In this document: positions 36,890-45,058 of the stretch, piece after piece
Layout: every line of letters starts with the position of its first letter
How positions within the stretch are numbered: position 1 is the stretch's first letter
Assembly (NCBI GenBank): GCA_913775975.1
Contig: CAJYLQ010000022.1
Span: 1-64,000 of the forward strand
Source: an uncultured Sphingomonas sp.
Lineage (GTDB): Bacteria; Pseudomonadota; Alphaproteobacteria; Sphingomonadales; Sphingomonadaceae
Direction of reading: 5' to 3'
DNA: 64,000 nt
Notes under the pieces: model-generated
Database searches by the model: none
The model's input: only the letters and a program-made list of their open reading frames with translations
What the model was told of the DNA's origin: nothing
Program-made: the position numbers and the translations under genes

Positions 36890-39108
36890 CAGAAGGCCTG
36901 TCCGATCGAGATATAGAGGGCGACCTTGCCGTCGCCCGGACGCGGGTTCAGCGGCGTCGCGACATCGACGCGCAGCGGCCCGAAATTGGTGTAGAAGCGC
37001 CCGCCGATGCCCGCGCCGAAGCGCAATGCCGAGAAGGTCGGCAGGCTCGATTCATAGCTGTTGCCGGCATCGACGAACGGCACGATCCCGAAATTGCCGA
37101 AGCGATAGCGCGCCTCGATCGAGAATTCGTTGAGCGAACGGCCGCCCAGCGGGTTGCGCCGCGCATCGGGATCGGCGGGGTTCGCCGGTTCGAGCGGCCC
37201 GAGCCGCTGATAGCCATAGCCGCGCACCGATCCGCCGCCGCCGCCGTAATAGCGGCGCGACGGGGCCAGATCGTCGCGCGAGATGCCCTGGATCGATCCG
37301 GCGCGCGCACGGCCGGCGATCACGAGGCTGTCGGTGACGGGATAATAGCCCGTCGCCTCCACCATCGTGCGGACATAGGGGGTCAGCGTGCCGCGCAGAG
37401 ACGCCTCGGGACTGACGTTCAGCTTCAGGCGATAGCCCCTGGTCGGGTTGAGCAGGCTGTCCGACTGGTCGAACACCACCTGCCCCGGCAGCGCGGCGAT
37501 GCCGAACGTGCCGCGCCGCCGCCGGCCCAGGCCGAAATCGTAGACGTCCTCGTTCGTGCCGGTCAGCTCGCCACCATAGGCGTAGGTGAATTTCTTCTGC
37601 CACAGCGGGGTCGAATCGTAGCTCCAGCGGACGGCGAGCGTGCCCGTATAGGCCTCGTACGCGTCGTAATTCTGGTGGCTGGCATTGGCGAGGATCTGGA
37701 ACGTGCGGTCGCGGCGCCCGGCGTTGGAGCGGCGGAAGGTCGCGCTCAAGCCCTGTTCCTGCGTGCCCAGGATCGCCGCGCCGATCAGCGCGCCTTCGTC
37801 CGGGAACAGGTTGCGGTGCGTCCAGCTGCCCTCGACGCGGCTGCCCTGCCCGGTCGAATAGCCGGCGGTCGCCGCGAGCGAGCGGGCGGGCCCCTTCGTC
37901 TGGCGGACGAGCAGGTCGACCTGCTCGGTGCCGTCGGGACCAGGTCGGCCGGTGCGCTGCGGCTCCACCCCGACACCCCGGAACAGGCCCGTCGCGATCA
38001 GCGCGTTGCGCAGGTCGTCGGTCAGCGTCGTGTTGTACAGCTGCCCCTCGCGATAGCGGGGGAACAGGTTCAGGTGATCGAGCCCGAACACGTCGTCCCC
38101 GGTCGTGACGATCCGCCCGAAACTGGCGCGGGGCCCCGGCGTGACGGGCAGCGTATAGGCGCCGACCGCCTCGGGCGCCTGATCCTCCAGCAGGATGTCG
38201 CGCTGGCCGATCTCGACGAAGGGATAGCCATTCTGCGGCAGTTGCAGGCGGACGTTCGCCTCCGCCGCCTCCACCCGCCCGGCGTCGATCGGGTCGCCGA
38301 TCTTCAGCGGCAGGTTGCGGCGGATCAGGTCGGCCGGCACCACCGGCGGCGCGACGACGGTGATTGATGAGAAGTGGTAGAGGCGCCCCGGCGTCGCGGT
38401 GACGATCGCGGTCAGCGGCGCGTCGCTGCCGGCGGGCGGACGCTCGACCAGCGAGGTCGCGGTCGCATCGTAATAGCCGCGCGAATGGAGCAGGCGGATC
38501 GCCAGCGCCTCGTCCGCGCGGGCGCGGGCGGCGATCTGGCCGGCATTGTCGGCGCGGCCCTTGCCCTCGCGCAGCGCCGACAGCGACTTGAATTCGCCGT
38601 CCAGGTTCAGCGCGTCGAGGCCGCGCACCTGCGTGTCGTAGCGGATCGTGCGCTCGCGCGCGGTTTCGACCGCAACGGTCTGGAGCGGGGTGGAGTCGAA
38701 CGTGGCGATCGGCGCCAGCGGCTGCGCCAGGACCGGGTCCTCCGGCCCGACCGGCGGCAGCGTGTCGCCGGTGGCGAGCGGGGTGGTGCTGGTCGCGGGC
38801 GGGGTCGTGGCGGGCGCGGTGGTGGTCGCGGGCGGCAGCGACGGCATCGGTTCCAGCGGCGCGTTGATATCGCCCGACAGCGGCGGCAGCGCCGCGTCGA
38901 ACGTCGCCTCCGGCACGATCGGGGCATCGCCCTGCGGATCGGCGGACGACGTGGCCTCAGGCTGGGAGGCGGGCTGCACGGCCGGCTGGGCCACGGAACG
39001 GCCATCGGTCTGGGCGGCGGCGGGAGTAGCGGCAACCAGGGCGGCGGCGAGCCAATAATGCCGTCGTTCGTTTCCGGTCACGCTGTATCTGGTCCCCTTC
39101 ACGGGCAC
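36889..39108 (-). CDS. tamA: TamA, Omp85-family outer-membrane assembly protein
   Basis: 739 residues if the GTG at 39108 is used; a GTG at 39081 gives a neater signal peptide (TGNERRHYWLAAALVAATPAAA) and is equally possible. After the signal comes a long Pro/Ala/Thr-rich linker (to about 120), POTRA domains (including VETARERTIRYDT, FSSITVVAPPVVPADLIRRNLPLKIGDPIDAGRVEAAEANV), then a 16-strand barrel with the Omp85 motif region (VRGYGYQRLGP) and terminal aromatic QAF. Overlaps tamB by an ATGA junction. The low-complexity linker is longer than in enterobacterial TamA. Confidence 0.93.
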   Translation of the reverse strand: MPVKGTRYSVTGNERRHYWLAAALVAATPAAAQTDGRSVAQPAVQPASQPEATSSADPQGDAPIVPEATFDAALPPLSGDINAPLEPMPSLPPATTTAPATTPPATSTTPLATGDTLPPVGPEDPVLAQPLAPIATFDSTPLQTVAVETARERTIRYDTQVRGLDALNLDGEFKSLSALREGKGRADNAGQIAARARADEALAIRLLHSRGYYDATATSLVERPPAGSDAPLTAIVTATPGRLYHFSSITVVAPPVVPADLIRRNLPLKIGDPIDAGRVEAAEANVRLQLPQNGYPFVEIGQRDILLEDQAPEAVGAYTLPVTPGPRASFGRIVTTGDDVFGLDHLNLFPRYREGQLYNTTLTDDLRNALIATGLFRGVGVEPQRTGRPGPDGTEQVDLLVRQTKGPARSLAATAGYSTGQGSRVEGSWTHRNLFPDEGALIGAAILGTQEQGLSATFRRSNAGRRDRTFQILANASHQNYDAYEAYTGTLAVRWSYDSTPLWQKKFTYAYGGELTGTNEDVYDFGLGRRRRGTFGIAALPGQVVFDQSDSLLNPTRGYRLKLNVSPEASLRGTLTPYVRTMVEATGYYPVTDSLVIAGRARAGSIQGISRDDLAPSRRYYGGGGGSVRGYGYQRLGPLEPANPADPDARRNPLGGRSLNEFSIEARYRFGNFGIVPFVDAGNSYESSLPTFSALRFGAGIGGRFYTNFGPLRVDVATPLNPRPGDGKVALYISIGQAF

Positions 39109-39205
39109 CGGGGGTCGTCCGCTCGTCGGACCTTATACCCCCTCCCGCCGCTGCCCAACGCTCGACCGGGCGGCAAGGTTCATTCGCGCAGGGATTTTAC
39201 CGCGA

Positions 39206-39652
39206 TCAGGGTGCGGGCGCGCAGCCGATCAACCCACCGACGGGCACCAGCACGGTGTCGGCGCCGGTCCGCTGGATCGTCAGCGTCCCCTGCTGCACCA
39301 GCCCGCCATCGGTCAGTTCGGCGCGGGTCGACACGGTCATGTCGAGCGTGATCGTGACGTCGCCAGAGGCATAGCGCGTCTGCGTCGCGAAGCCGAAGCC
39401 GCCCTCCCCCGACTGGGCGACGCGGGGATAATCGACCGGCTTCGCACCCAGCGCCATGCGCAGCGTCCCCGCCTCCGCCGTCGCCATGCCGACCAGCTTG
39501 CGATCGGCGACGCTCCACAGGAACGCGGCGCATCCGCGGCGGGGCATCGACTGCGGATCGAGCGCGCCCGGCACCGGCGCGGGAGCGGTCGCGACGGGCG
39601 CGGAGGGCGCCTGAAGCAGCGCGGCGGCGAGGAACAGGGTCGGCAGCATCAT
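39206..39652 (-). CDS. Exported protein of unknown function next to prepilin peptidase
   Basis: 148 residues from the first of two ATG codons (39652); it overlaps the prepilin peptidase stop (ATGA). N-terminal hydrophobic leader (MMLPTLFLAAALLQAPSA), a Pro/Ala linker, then a beta-rich domain with two cysteines (RRGCAAFLW and GLIGCAP) that may form a disulfide. Not recognised. Coupling to the peptidase gene suggests a shared operon, but no pilin or secretin genes are near. Confidence 0.75.
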   Translation of the reverse strand: MMLPTLFLAAALLQAPSAPVATAPAPVPGALDPQSMPRRGCAAFLWSVADRKLVGMATAEAGTLRMALGAKPVDYPRVAQSGEGGFGFATQTRYASGDVTITLDMTVSTRAELTDGGLVQQGTLTIQRTGADTVLVPVGGLIGCAPAP

Positions 39653-40404
39653 GCCCCCGTCCCTATCATCATCAGCCACGCCGGGTAAGCGGCCAGCGCC
39701 ATCAGCGTGCCGAGCGGCAGCATGTCCGTCGCGGTCATCCGCCGCCCGGTCACGGCGCGGAAGGCGACGACGCCCAGCCCGATCAGCCCGGCGCATAGAA
39801 GCACCGCCGGCAGCGGCCGCCAGCCCAGCCACAGGCCTATCGCGCCCAGAAGCTTCGGATCGCCGCCGCCCAGCCCCTCCCGCCCGCGCCAGTGGCGATA
39901 GCCGGTCGCGACCAGCCATAACGTCGCGAAGCCCGCCGCGCCGCCGATCAGCCGCGCCATCGGATCGGGCGCGATCCCCGCCCAGGCGCTCGCTGTCCCG
40001 GTAATGGCGAGCGCGGCGACCAGCGGATCGGGCAGCCAGTATTCGCGCGCATCGAGGCAGGCGAGCGTCAGCAGCAGCCAGCCGAACACCGCGCCCGCCA
40101 CCGCCGCCGGCCCCGCCGCCACCCATCCCGCCGCCGCGCCGATCGCCAGCGCCGCCAACTCCACGGCCATGTGGAACGGGTCGATCCGCGCGCCGCAGCG
40201 GCGGCAGGCCCCGCGCGACGACAGCGCGCTGAGGATCGGCACCAGCTCCCACGCGCGCAGCGTCCGTCCGCAGCCGTCGCAGGCGGAGCGGCCGTGCATC
40301 GCGGAGCGCTCCTGCGGCCAGCGCAGCACCAGTGTCGCCGCGAAACTGCCGATCAGTGCGCCGGCAAGGCCGAGCGCGACGGCCCGGATCGCCGCCTCAG
40401 GCAT
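39649..40404 (-). CDS. Prepilin peptidase / N-methyltransferase-like (A24 family)
   Basis: 251 residues, about eight membrane helices. The cytoplasmic loop has the two CxxC pairs (CDGCGRTL and CRRCGARI) of the zinc-binding methyltransferase part, and the two catalytic aspartates are in LACLDAREYWLPD and GGGDPKLLGAIG. It cleaves the leader of type IV pilin-like proteins and methylates the new N-terminus. No pilus or type II secretion genes in the window, so it serves substrates encoded elsewhere. Overlaps the 84-residue gene upstream (8 bases) and the unknown gene downstream (4 bases). Confidence 0.9.
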   Translation of the reverse strand: MPEAAIRAVALGLAGALIGSFAATLVLRWPQERSAMHGRSACDGCGRTLRAWELVPILSALSSRGACRRCGARIDPFHMAVELAALAIGAAAGWVAAGPAAVAGAVFGWLLLTLACLDAREYWLPDPLVAALAITGTASAWAGIAPDPMARLIGGAAGFATLWLVATGYRHWRGREGLGGGDPKLLGAIGLWLGWRPLPAVLLCAGLIGLGVVAFRAVTGRRMTATDMLPLGTLMALAAYPAWLMMIGTGA

Positions 40405-40651
40405 CGGCGCGGCGGCGGATCAGGTGGCGATAGACGCCCAACAGGTTGATCGCGAACAACACGCCGTTCTGCGTCGCCAGCGCCCAGTCGTCGGTCAGCC
40501 ACGCCCCCGCGAACCATGCGACCGAGGAGGCGACGAACAGCACGAACGCCCAGCCCGTCGCCCGTCTGCCGAGGTCGAGCGCGATCACCAGCGCGGCGAT
40601 CATGCCGGCCCCGGAGGCGAACCATTTGATCGCGTCGATCGCAGCGTCCAT
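40397..40651 (-). CDS. Small three-helix membrane protein
   Basis: 84 residues with three hydrophobic helices (IKWFASGAGMIAALVIALDLG; AFVLFVASSVAWFAGAWL; QNGVLFAINLLGVYRHLI) and a basic end (RRRADA). The 8-base overlap with the prepilin peptidase start and membrane character indicate a real gene. Family not named; the helix with QN...FxINxxGVYR somewhat resembles PQ-loop/SemiSWEET-type small proteins, a weak similarity. Divergent from the thiolase gene. Confidence 0.7.
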   Translation of the reverse strand: MDAAIDAIKWFASGAGMIAALVIALDLGRRATGWAFVLFVASSVAWFAGAWLTDDWALATQNGVLFAINLLGVYRHLIRRRADA

Positions 40652-40744
40652 ATGCTCCGCCGTAACGGATGGGCGCGCGAATGCACGCGCCGATCCAACG
40701 TGAAAACGATCGCCGCCACGATGCGATCATGGAGAGATGTCAGC

Positions 40745-41944
40745 ATGAACCCCGATACGTCCCGCGACCCCGTCGTCATCCTGTCCGCCGCGCGCACGCC
40801 GATGGGATCGTTCCAGGGCAGCCTGTCCGGCGCCTCCGCGACGCAGCTGGGCGCCGCCGCCGTGCGGGCCGCCGTAGCGCGCGCGGGCGTGTCGGCGGAG
40901 GCGGTGGAGCGCATCTATATGGGCTGCGTACTGCCCGCGGGCCTCGGCCAGGCGCCGGCGCGGCAGGCGGCGATCGGCGCTGGGCTGGGTACGCATGTCG
41001 AGGCGACGACGGTCAACAAGATGTGCGGATCGGGGATGCAGGCCGCGATCATGGCCGCCGACGCGCTGGCGGCGGGCTCCGCCGACCTGATCGTCGCGGG
41101 CGGGATGGAGAGCATGACGAACGCACCCTATCTGTCGCGCCAGCATCGCGGCGGCGCGCGGATCGGCCATGACCGGCTGTACGACCATATGTATCTCGAT
41201 GGGCTGGAAGACGCCTATGAGCCCGGCCGGCTGATGGGCAGCTTTGCCCAGGGATCGGCCGCCGCATACCAGCTGACGCGCGCGGCGATGGACGATTACG
41301 CGATCGAATCGCTCCACCGGGCGCAGCGCGCGCAGGCAAGCGGCGCGTTCGATGCGGAAATCGCGCCGGTCGAGGTCGCGGGCCGCAAGGGTACGACGAC
41401 GGTGACGCTGGACGAGCAGCCCGCGCGCGGCGACGTGGCGAAGATCCCGACGCTGAAGCCCGCCTTCAGCCGCGACGGCACGATCACGGCGGCCAACGCC
41501 TCCTCCATCTCCGACGGGGCGGCGGCGCTGGTGATGGCGCGGGCCAGCGTGGCGGAGCGGCTGGGGCTGACGCCGCTGGCGCGGGTGGTGGCGCATGGCG
41601 CCCACGCGCATGCCCCCGCGCTGTTCACCACCGCGCCCGTGCCCGCGATGAAGAAGGCGATGGCGCGCGCCGGCTGGCAGGCCGGCGATGTCGATCTGTT
41701 CGAGGTGAACGAGGCCTTTGCCGTCGTCGCGATGATCGCGATGCACGAGCTGAACCTGCCGCACGACCGGGTGAACGTGCATGGCGGCGCCTGCGCGCTG
41801 GGCCATCCGATCGGCGCGTCGGGCGCGCGTATCCTCGCGACGCTGCTGTCCGCGCTGAAGCAGCGCGGCGGGCGGCGCGGCGTCGCCGCGCTCTGCATCG
41901 GCGGCGGCGAGGCGACGGCGATGGCGGTGGAGCTGATGGATTGA
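40745..41944 (+). CDS. Acetyl-CoA C-acetyltransferase (thiolase)
   Basis: 399 residues from ATG 40745; the frame is open far upstream but that part is antisense to other genes. Nucleophile Cys in TTVNKMCGSGMQA (about 91), NEAFA, catalytic His in GGACALGHPIGASGAR and general-base Cys in ALCIGGGEATA: complete thiolase II. Condenses or cleaves acetoacetyl-CoA; could complete leucine breakdown after HMG-CoA cleavage, start polyhydroxybutyrate synthesis, or act in fatty-acid oxidation. It stands alone here, so the exact use is open. Confidence 0.93.
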   Translation: MNPDTSRDPVVILSAARTPMGSFQGSLSGASATQLGAAAVRAAVARAGVSAEAVERIYMGCVLPAGLGQAPARQAAIGAGLGTHVEATTVNKMCGSGMQAAIMAADALAAGSADLIVAGGMESMTNAPYLSRQHRGGARIGHDRLYDHMYLDGLEDAYEPGRLMGSFAQGSAAAYQLTRAAMDDYAIESLHRAQRAQASGAFDAEIAPVEVAGRKGTTTVTLDEQPARGDVAKIPTLKPAFSRDGTITAANASSISDGAAALVMARASVAERLGLTPLARVVAHGAHAHAPALFTTAPVPAMKKAMARAGWQAGDVDLFEVNEAFAVVAMIAMHELNLPHDRVNVHGGACALGHPIGASGARILATLLSALKQRGGRRGVAALCIGGGEATAMAVELMD

Positions 41945-41972
41945 GTGATCCGACGTCGATCTGGCGGAGTGC

Positions 41973-42461
41973 TTACGGCAGCGTTTCGCCCGGATCGACG
42001 CCCCAGATATCCGCCGTTTCGACATAGCCGGCCTTGCCGTCGACATCGAACTGGCACCAGCCGTTGCCGCAGCGGCTGACCTTGCCCACCACCCCCGGCG
42101 CCGCGCGCCAGACGAGCGTGGCGTCGGCGGCGGGGTCGGCGCGCAGCGCGGCGGGCGCGTCGCCGCGCACGATCGCGGTGCGCGTGCGCTTCAGGAGGTT
42201 GCCGAGCATCCAGCCCTCCGCCCCGTCCGGGTCGCGGACGCGGCGCCATTCCTTGAACGTGCCGACGACCTGCAGCGGCAGGCCCGCGCGCTGGTACATC
42301 CATACGCCCGGATAGGTGCGCGCCGGGCCGGACCGCATCAGCGCGCGGCCCGCCCCGATCGACAGCCAGCGCGGCGGCTGGCGCGACGGTTCCTGCGCGG
42401 GCAGGCCGGTCGCGGCGGCCGTGACGGCAATGGCAAGAAGCGCGGTCTTCGCGAAACGCAT
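41973..42461 (-). CDS. Exported protein with tandem bacterial SH3-like domains
   Basis: 162 residues with signal peptide (MRFAKTALLAIAVTAAATGLPA). Two SH3-like segments: RSGPARTYPGVWMYQRAGLP...EWRRVRDPDGAEGWM and RADPAADATLVWRAAPGVVGKV...NGWCQFDVDGKAGYVE, of the SH3_4 type found in periplasmic proteins of alphaproteobacteria. Likely binds cell-wall or protein ligands. Convergent with the thiolase gene; no operon partner. Confidence 0.85.
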   Translation of the reverse strand: MRFAKTALLAIAVTAAATGLPAQEPSRQPPRWLSIGAGRALMRSGPARTYPGVWMYQRAGLPLQVVGTFKEWRRVRDPDGAEGWMLGNLLKRTRTAIVRGDAPAALRADPAADATLVWRAAPGVVGKVSRCGNGWCQFDVDGKAGYVETADIWGVDPGETLP

Positions 42462-42636
42462 GGCTGTCTCAAAGTCCCTACGGGCGCCCCGCGGGCACCC
42501 AGCGTGTCGACCGCCCCTGCCACCAAAATACCCCCGCGATCAACGCCGCAGCGCGATCCGGCCGCGCGGCGGCGCGCCGTGGCCGGGCGTCGCGCGCGGC
42601 GTTGACGGCGGCGGCGGCGCGCGCCAATCAGGGCGC

Positions 42637-43650
42637 ATGACCGACACGCGCCGCCAAGCCCGACCGCGAGTGCCCCATCCGCGCGTCGTCGTCACCCGTG
42701 CGTTGCCCGATGCGGTGATGGAGCGGATGGAAGCGTTGTTCGACACGCACATCCACCGCGTCGACACGCGGCTGGATCCCAAGACGCTGCGCGCCGCCGT
42801 CGCCGATTGCGACGTGCTGGTGCCGACCGTGACCGACCATATCGACGCCGCGCTGATCGCCGCCGCCGGGCCGCGCCTGGGACTGATCGCCAATTTCGGC
42901 GCAGGCGTGAACCATATCGACCTGCCCGCCGCCCGCGCGCGTGGCATCATCGTCACCAACACCCCCGGCGTCCTGACCGAGGATACGGCGGACATGACGA
43001 TGGCGCTGATCCTGTCGGTGCCGCGCCGATTGGCGGAAGGGGAGAAGCTGGTCCGGTCGGGCGAGTGGCACGGCTGGAGCCCGGGCGGGATGCTGGGCTA
43101 TCGCATCGGCGGCAAGGCGCTGGGCATCGTCGGCATGGGCCGGATCGGCCAGGCGGTGGCGCGGCGGGCGCGCGCCTTCGGCCTGTCGATCCACTATCAC
43201 AACCGCCGCCGGCTGCCGCCCGTGCTGGAGGCGGAGCTGGGCGCGACGTTCCATGCCGATCTGGACGACCTGCTGCGGGTCGCGGATATCGTGACGGTGC
43301 ATACCCCGTTGAACGGGGACAGTCGGATGCTGATCGACCGGCGGCGCATCGGCTTGATGCGGCCACATGTCTTCCTGATCAACGCCAGCCGGGGCGGCAT
43401 CGTGGATGAGGAGGCGCTGACCGACGCGCTGGAACAGGGCCGGCTGGCCGGCGCGGGGCTGGACGTGTGGGAGCATGAGCCGCGCATCGACCCGCGCCTG
43501 CTGGCGCTGCCCAATGTCGTGATGACGCCGCACATGGGCTCCGCCACGATCGAGGGGCGCGTCGCGTCGGGCGAGAAGGTGATCCAGAACATCCGCATGT
43601 GGGCGGACGGCCACCGCCCGCCCGATCAGGTGCTGGACGGCTGGGCGTAG
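42637..43650 (+). CDS. D-2-hydroxyacid dehydrogenase (glyoxylate/hydroxypyruvate reductase-like)
   Basis: 337 residues from ATG 42637. NAD(P)-binding GIVGMGRIGQAVARR, catalytic Arg in NASRGGIVDE, Glu in WEHEPRID and His in TPHMGSATIEGR: complete D-isomer dehydrogenase. N-terminal segment VVVTRALPDAVMERMEALF resembles glyoxylate/D-glycerate reductases. Probably reduces glyoxylate or hydroxypyruvate with NAD(P)H. A small acid-stable link with leucine or glycine metabolism is possible but not shown. Monocistronic. Confidence 0.92.
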   Translation: MTDTRRQARPRVPHPRVVVTRALPDAVMERMEALFDTHIHRVDTRLDPKTLRAAVADCDVLVPTVTDHIDAALIAAAGPRLGLIANFGAGVNHIDLPAARARGIIVTNTPGVLTEDTADMTMALILSVPRRLAEGEKLVRSGEWHGWSPGGMLGYRIGGKALGIVGMGRIGQAVARRARAFGLSIHYHNRRRLPPVLEAELGATFHADLDDLLRVADIVTVHTPLNGDSRMLIDRRRIGLMRPHVFLINASRGGIVDEEALTDALEQGRLAGAGLDVWEHEPRIDPRLLALPNVVMTPHMGSATIEGRVASGEKVIQNIRMWADGHRPPDQVLDGWA

Positions 43651-43913
43651 GGCAGCGCGACACGCGCTTCTGCGATGCCGAGGGCGAGGCACCGTCGGAT
43701 GCCCTCCATTCGCCTGATTTGGTTTTCTGCCGTCGCGTATCTGCGGGCGGCTACGCGGGCACGACACGGCTTATCGGAGCGGGGCCGGCTTGACGGCGCA
43801 ATCCCGGCATCCCGGCTGGCGATCCTCGCTCGCCATTACGCGGGCGGAACGGCGGGAACGATCCCGCGCCGCCGGCATTGGCGGGGCACTCATTCACCGG
43901 GAGTGCCAATATC

Positions 43914-44105
43914 ATGAAGAAACTCGCTATTTCCGCCGTCCTGATCGCCTGCGGCGTGTCCATGTCGGCCTGTTCGACGCTGCGCGGCGCGGCGATCGGT
44001 GGCGCGGGCGGTGCCGGCGTCGCTGCCGCGACGGGCGGCAATGTGGAGAAGGGCGCGGCCGCTGGCGGCGCGGCGGGCGCGGTCGTCGGTACGGTGGTCG
44101 ACTGA
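43914..44105 (+). CDS. Small glycine-zipper lipoprotein
   Basis: 63 residues from ATG 43914. Lipoprotein signal MKKLAISAVLIACGVSMSAC with lipobox, then a glycine-zipper helix pair (GGAGGAGVAAATGG; AAGGAAGAVVGTVV), similar in design to OsmB/entericidin-like stress lipoproteins. Ribosome site GGGAG about ten bases upstream. About 55 bases before the ATG is GGAAC-N16-CATT (43855-43879), one mismatch from the alphaproteobacterial general-stress (EcfG) consensus; this is only suggestive. Function likely in envelope stress. Confidence 0.78.
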   Translation: MKKLAISAVLIACGVSMSACSTLRGAAIGGAGGAGVAAATGGNVEKGAAAGGAAGAVVGTVVD

Positions 44106-44164
44106 CAGCACGCAGGGCGCGGCCGGTGTGTCGGCTGGTCGCGTCCTATCTGCAATGACCCGTG

Positions 44165-44194
44165 CGGCGCGCCCGACAGTGGTGGGGCGCGCCG
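44165..44194. terminator. Hairpin in convergent gap
   Basis: Perfect 10-bp GC inverted repeat (44165-44174 / 44185-44194) with a ten-base loop between the small lipoprotein gene and the convergent DUF4893 gene. No T-run follows, so termination would be Rho-assisted. Confidence 0.4.
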
Positions 44195-44218
44195 GGATGG
44201 AGGGAATGCGCGGCTGGA

Positions 44219-44863
44219 TCAGCTCGTCGCGCCCTGCTGTTCCACGGGTACGGGCGTCAGTTCGTAGACCTGGAAGGGCGGGCCGGGCAGCACCAGCCGC
44301 CAGCGGAACGGGCCGATCCTCTCCGCCACGCCGACGAGGTTGCGCCGGGGGTCGGTTCCATAGCCAAGGCTGGTGTCGCCCGCCCGGCGCTGCTCCGCGC
44401 CGAGGAAGACGTAGCGCGGGGCATCCGTGTCGCGGTACAGCCAGCCGCCCGGCCGGGCGGTGCCCGTCTGCTTGGTGAAGCTAACGCGGTCCCCCGCCTC
44501 GCCGCCGATATAGCAGAAGAAGGCGGGCGATTTGCGCACGATCCCCGCCGCCACGGTCAACGCGCGGCATTTGTACGATCCGGGCGGCAGCGCGGGGTGA
44601 TCGAGCGCGGCGTCGGCGCGCAAGAGGTCGCCCTCCGCGCGCATCGTCCGGGCACCGCGTCGGCCCGCGAGCGTCCAGGCCTGTCGCCACCGCGCCGCGA
44701 GGCCGTCGATCCGCGCCGCATCGGCGCTGGCCAGATCGCGGCGCCAGGCCGCTTCCGGCTCCATCGTGACGGAGGCAGCCGCGCGGGGCGCGACGGGATG
44801 CGCGGCGCAGCCGGCAAGCCCCGGCATGGCGGCCAGACACAACAACACGACGATACGCGACAT
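44219..44863 (-). CDS. DUF4893-family lipoprotein
   Basis: 214 residues. Lipoprotein signal MSRIVVLLCLAAMPGLAGC. The body matches the DUF4893 layout: an N-terminal helix (WRRDLASADAARIDGLAARWRQAW), PPGSYKCRALTV, FFCYIGGE, and FTKQTGTARPGGWLY...RYVFLGAEQR. DUF4893 proteins are envelope proteins of unknown function in sphingomonads and relatives. Convergent with the small lipoprotein gene. Confidence 0.82.
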   Translation of the reverse strand: MSRIVVLLCLAAMPGLAGCAAHPVAPRAAASVTMEPEAAWRRDLASADAARIDGLAARWRQAWTLAGRRGARTMRAEGDLLRADAALDHPALPPGSYKCRALTVAAGIVRKSPAFFCYIGGEAGDRVSFTKQTGTARPGGWLYRDTDAPRYVFLGAEQRRAGDTSLGYGTDPRRNLVGVAERIGPFRWRLVLPGPPFQVYELTPVPVEQQGATS

Positions 44864-45058
44864 GACGATCCTCCGATCGCCTCGCCCGCGACGGGCAGGG
44901 CTTTCCGGGTGATACCGGCGGGAACGTCAGCCCCTGCCGGCCTCGTGACGACGCTGGACCGAGAAAGTTATCAAGAAGTTAACAGCGCGCTGACCGGAGC
45001 CCGTGCCACGGCCGGCCGCCCCGGCCACGCGGCGAGGCGACGCCGCGCGGGGGCCGGG

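Noticed and set aside
43846..43879. EcfG-type stress promoter upstream of the small lipoprotein
   Set aside because: GGAAC-N16-CATT differs from the CGTT consensus and two GGAAC copies are near; too weak to list as a feature.
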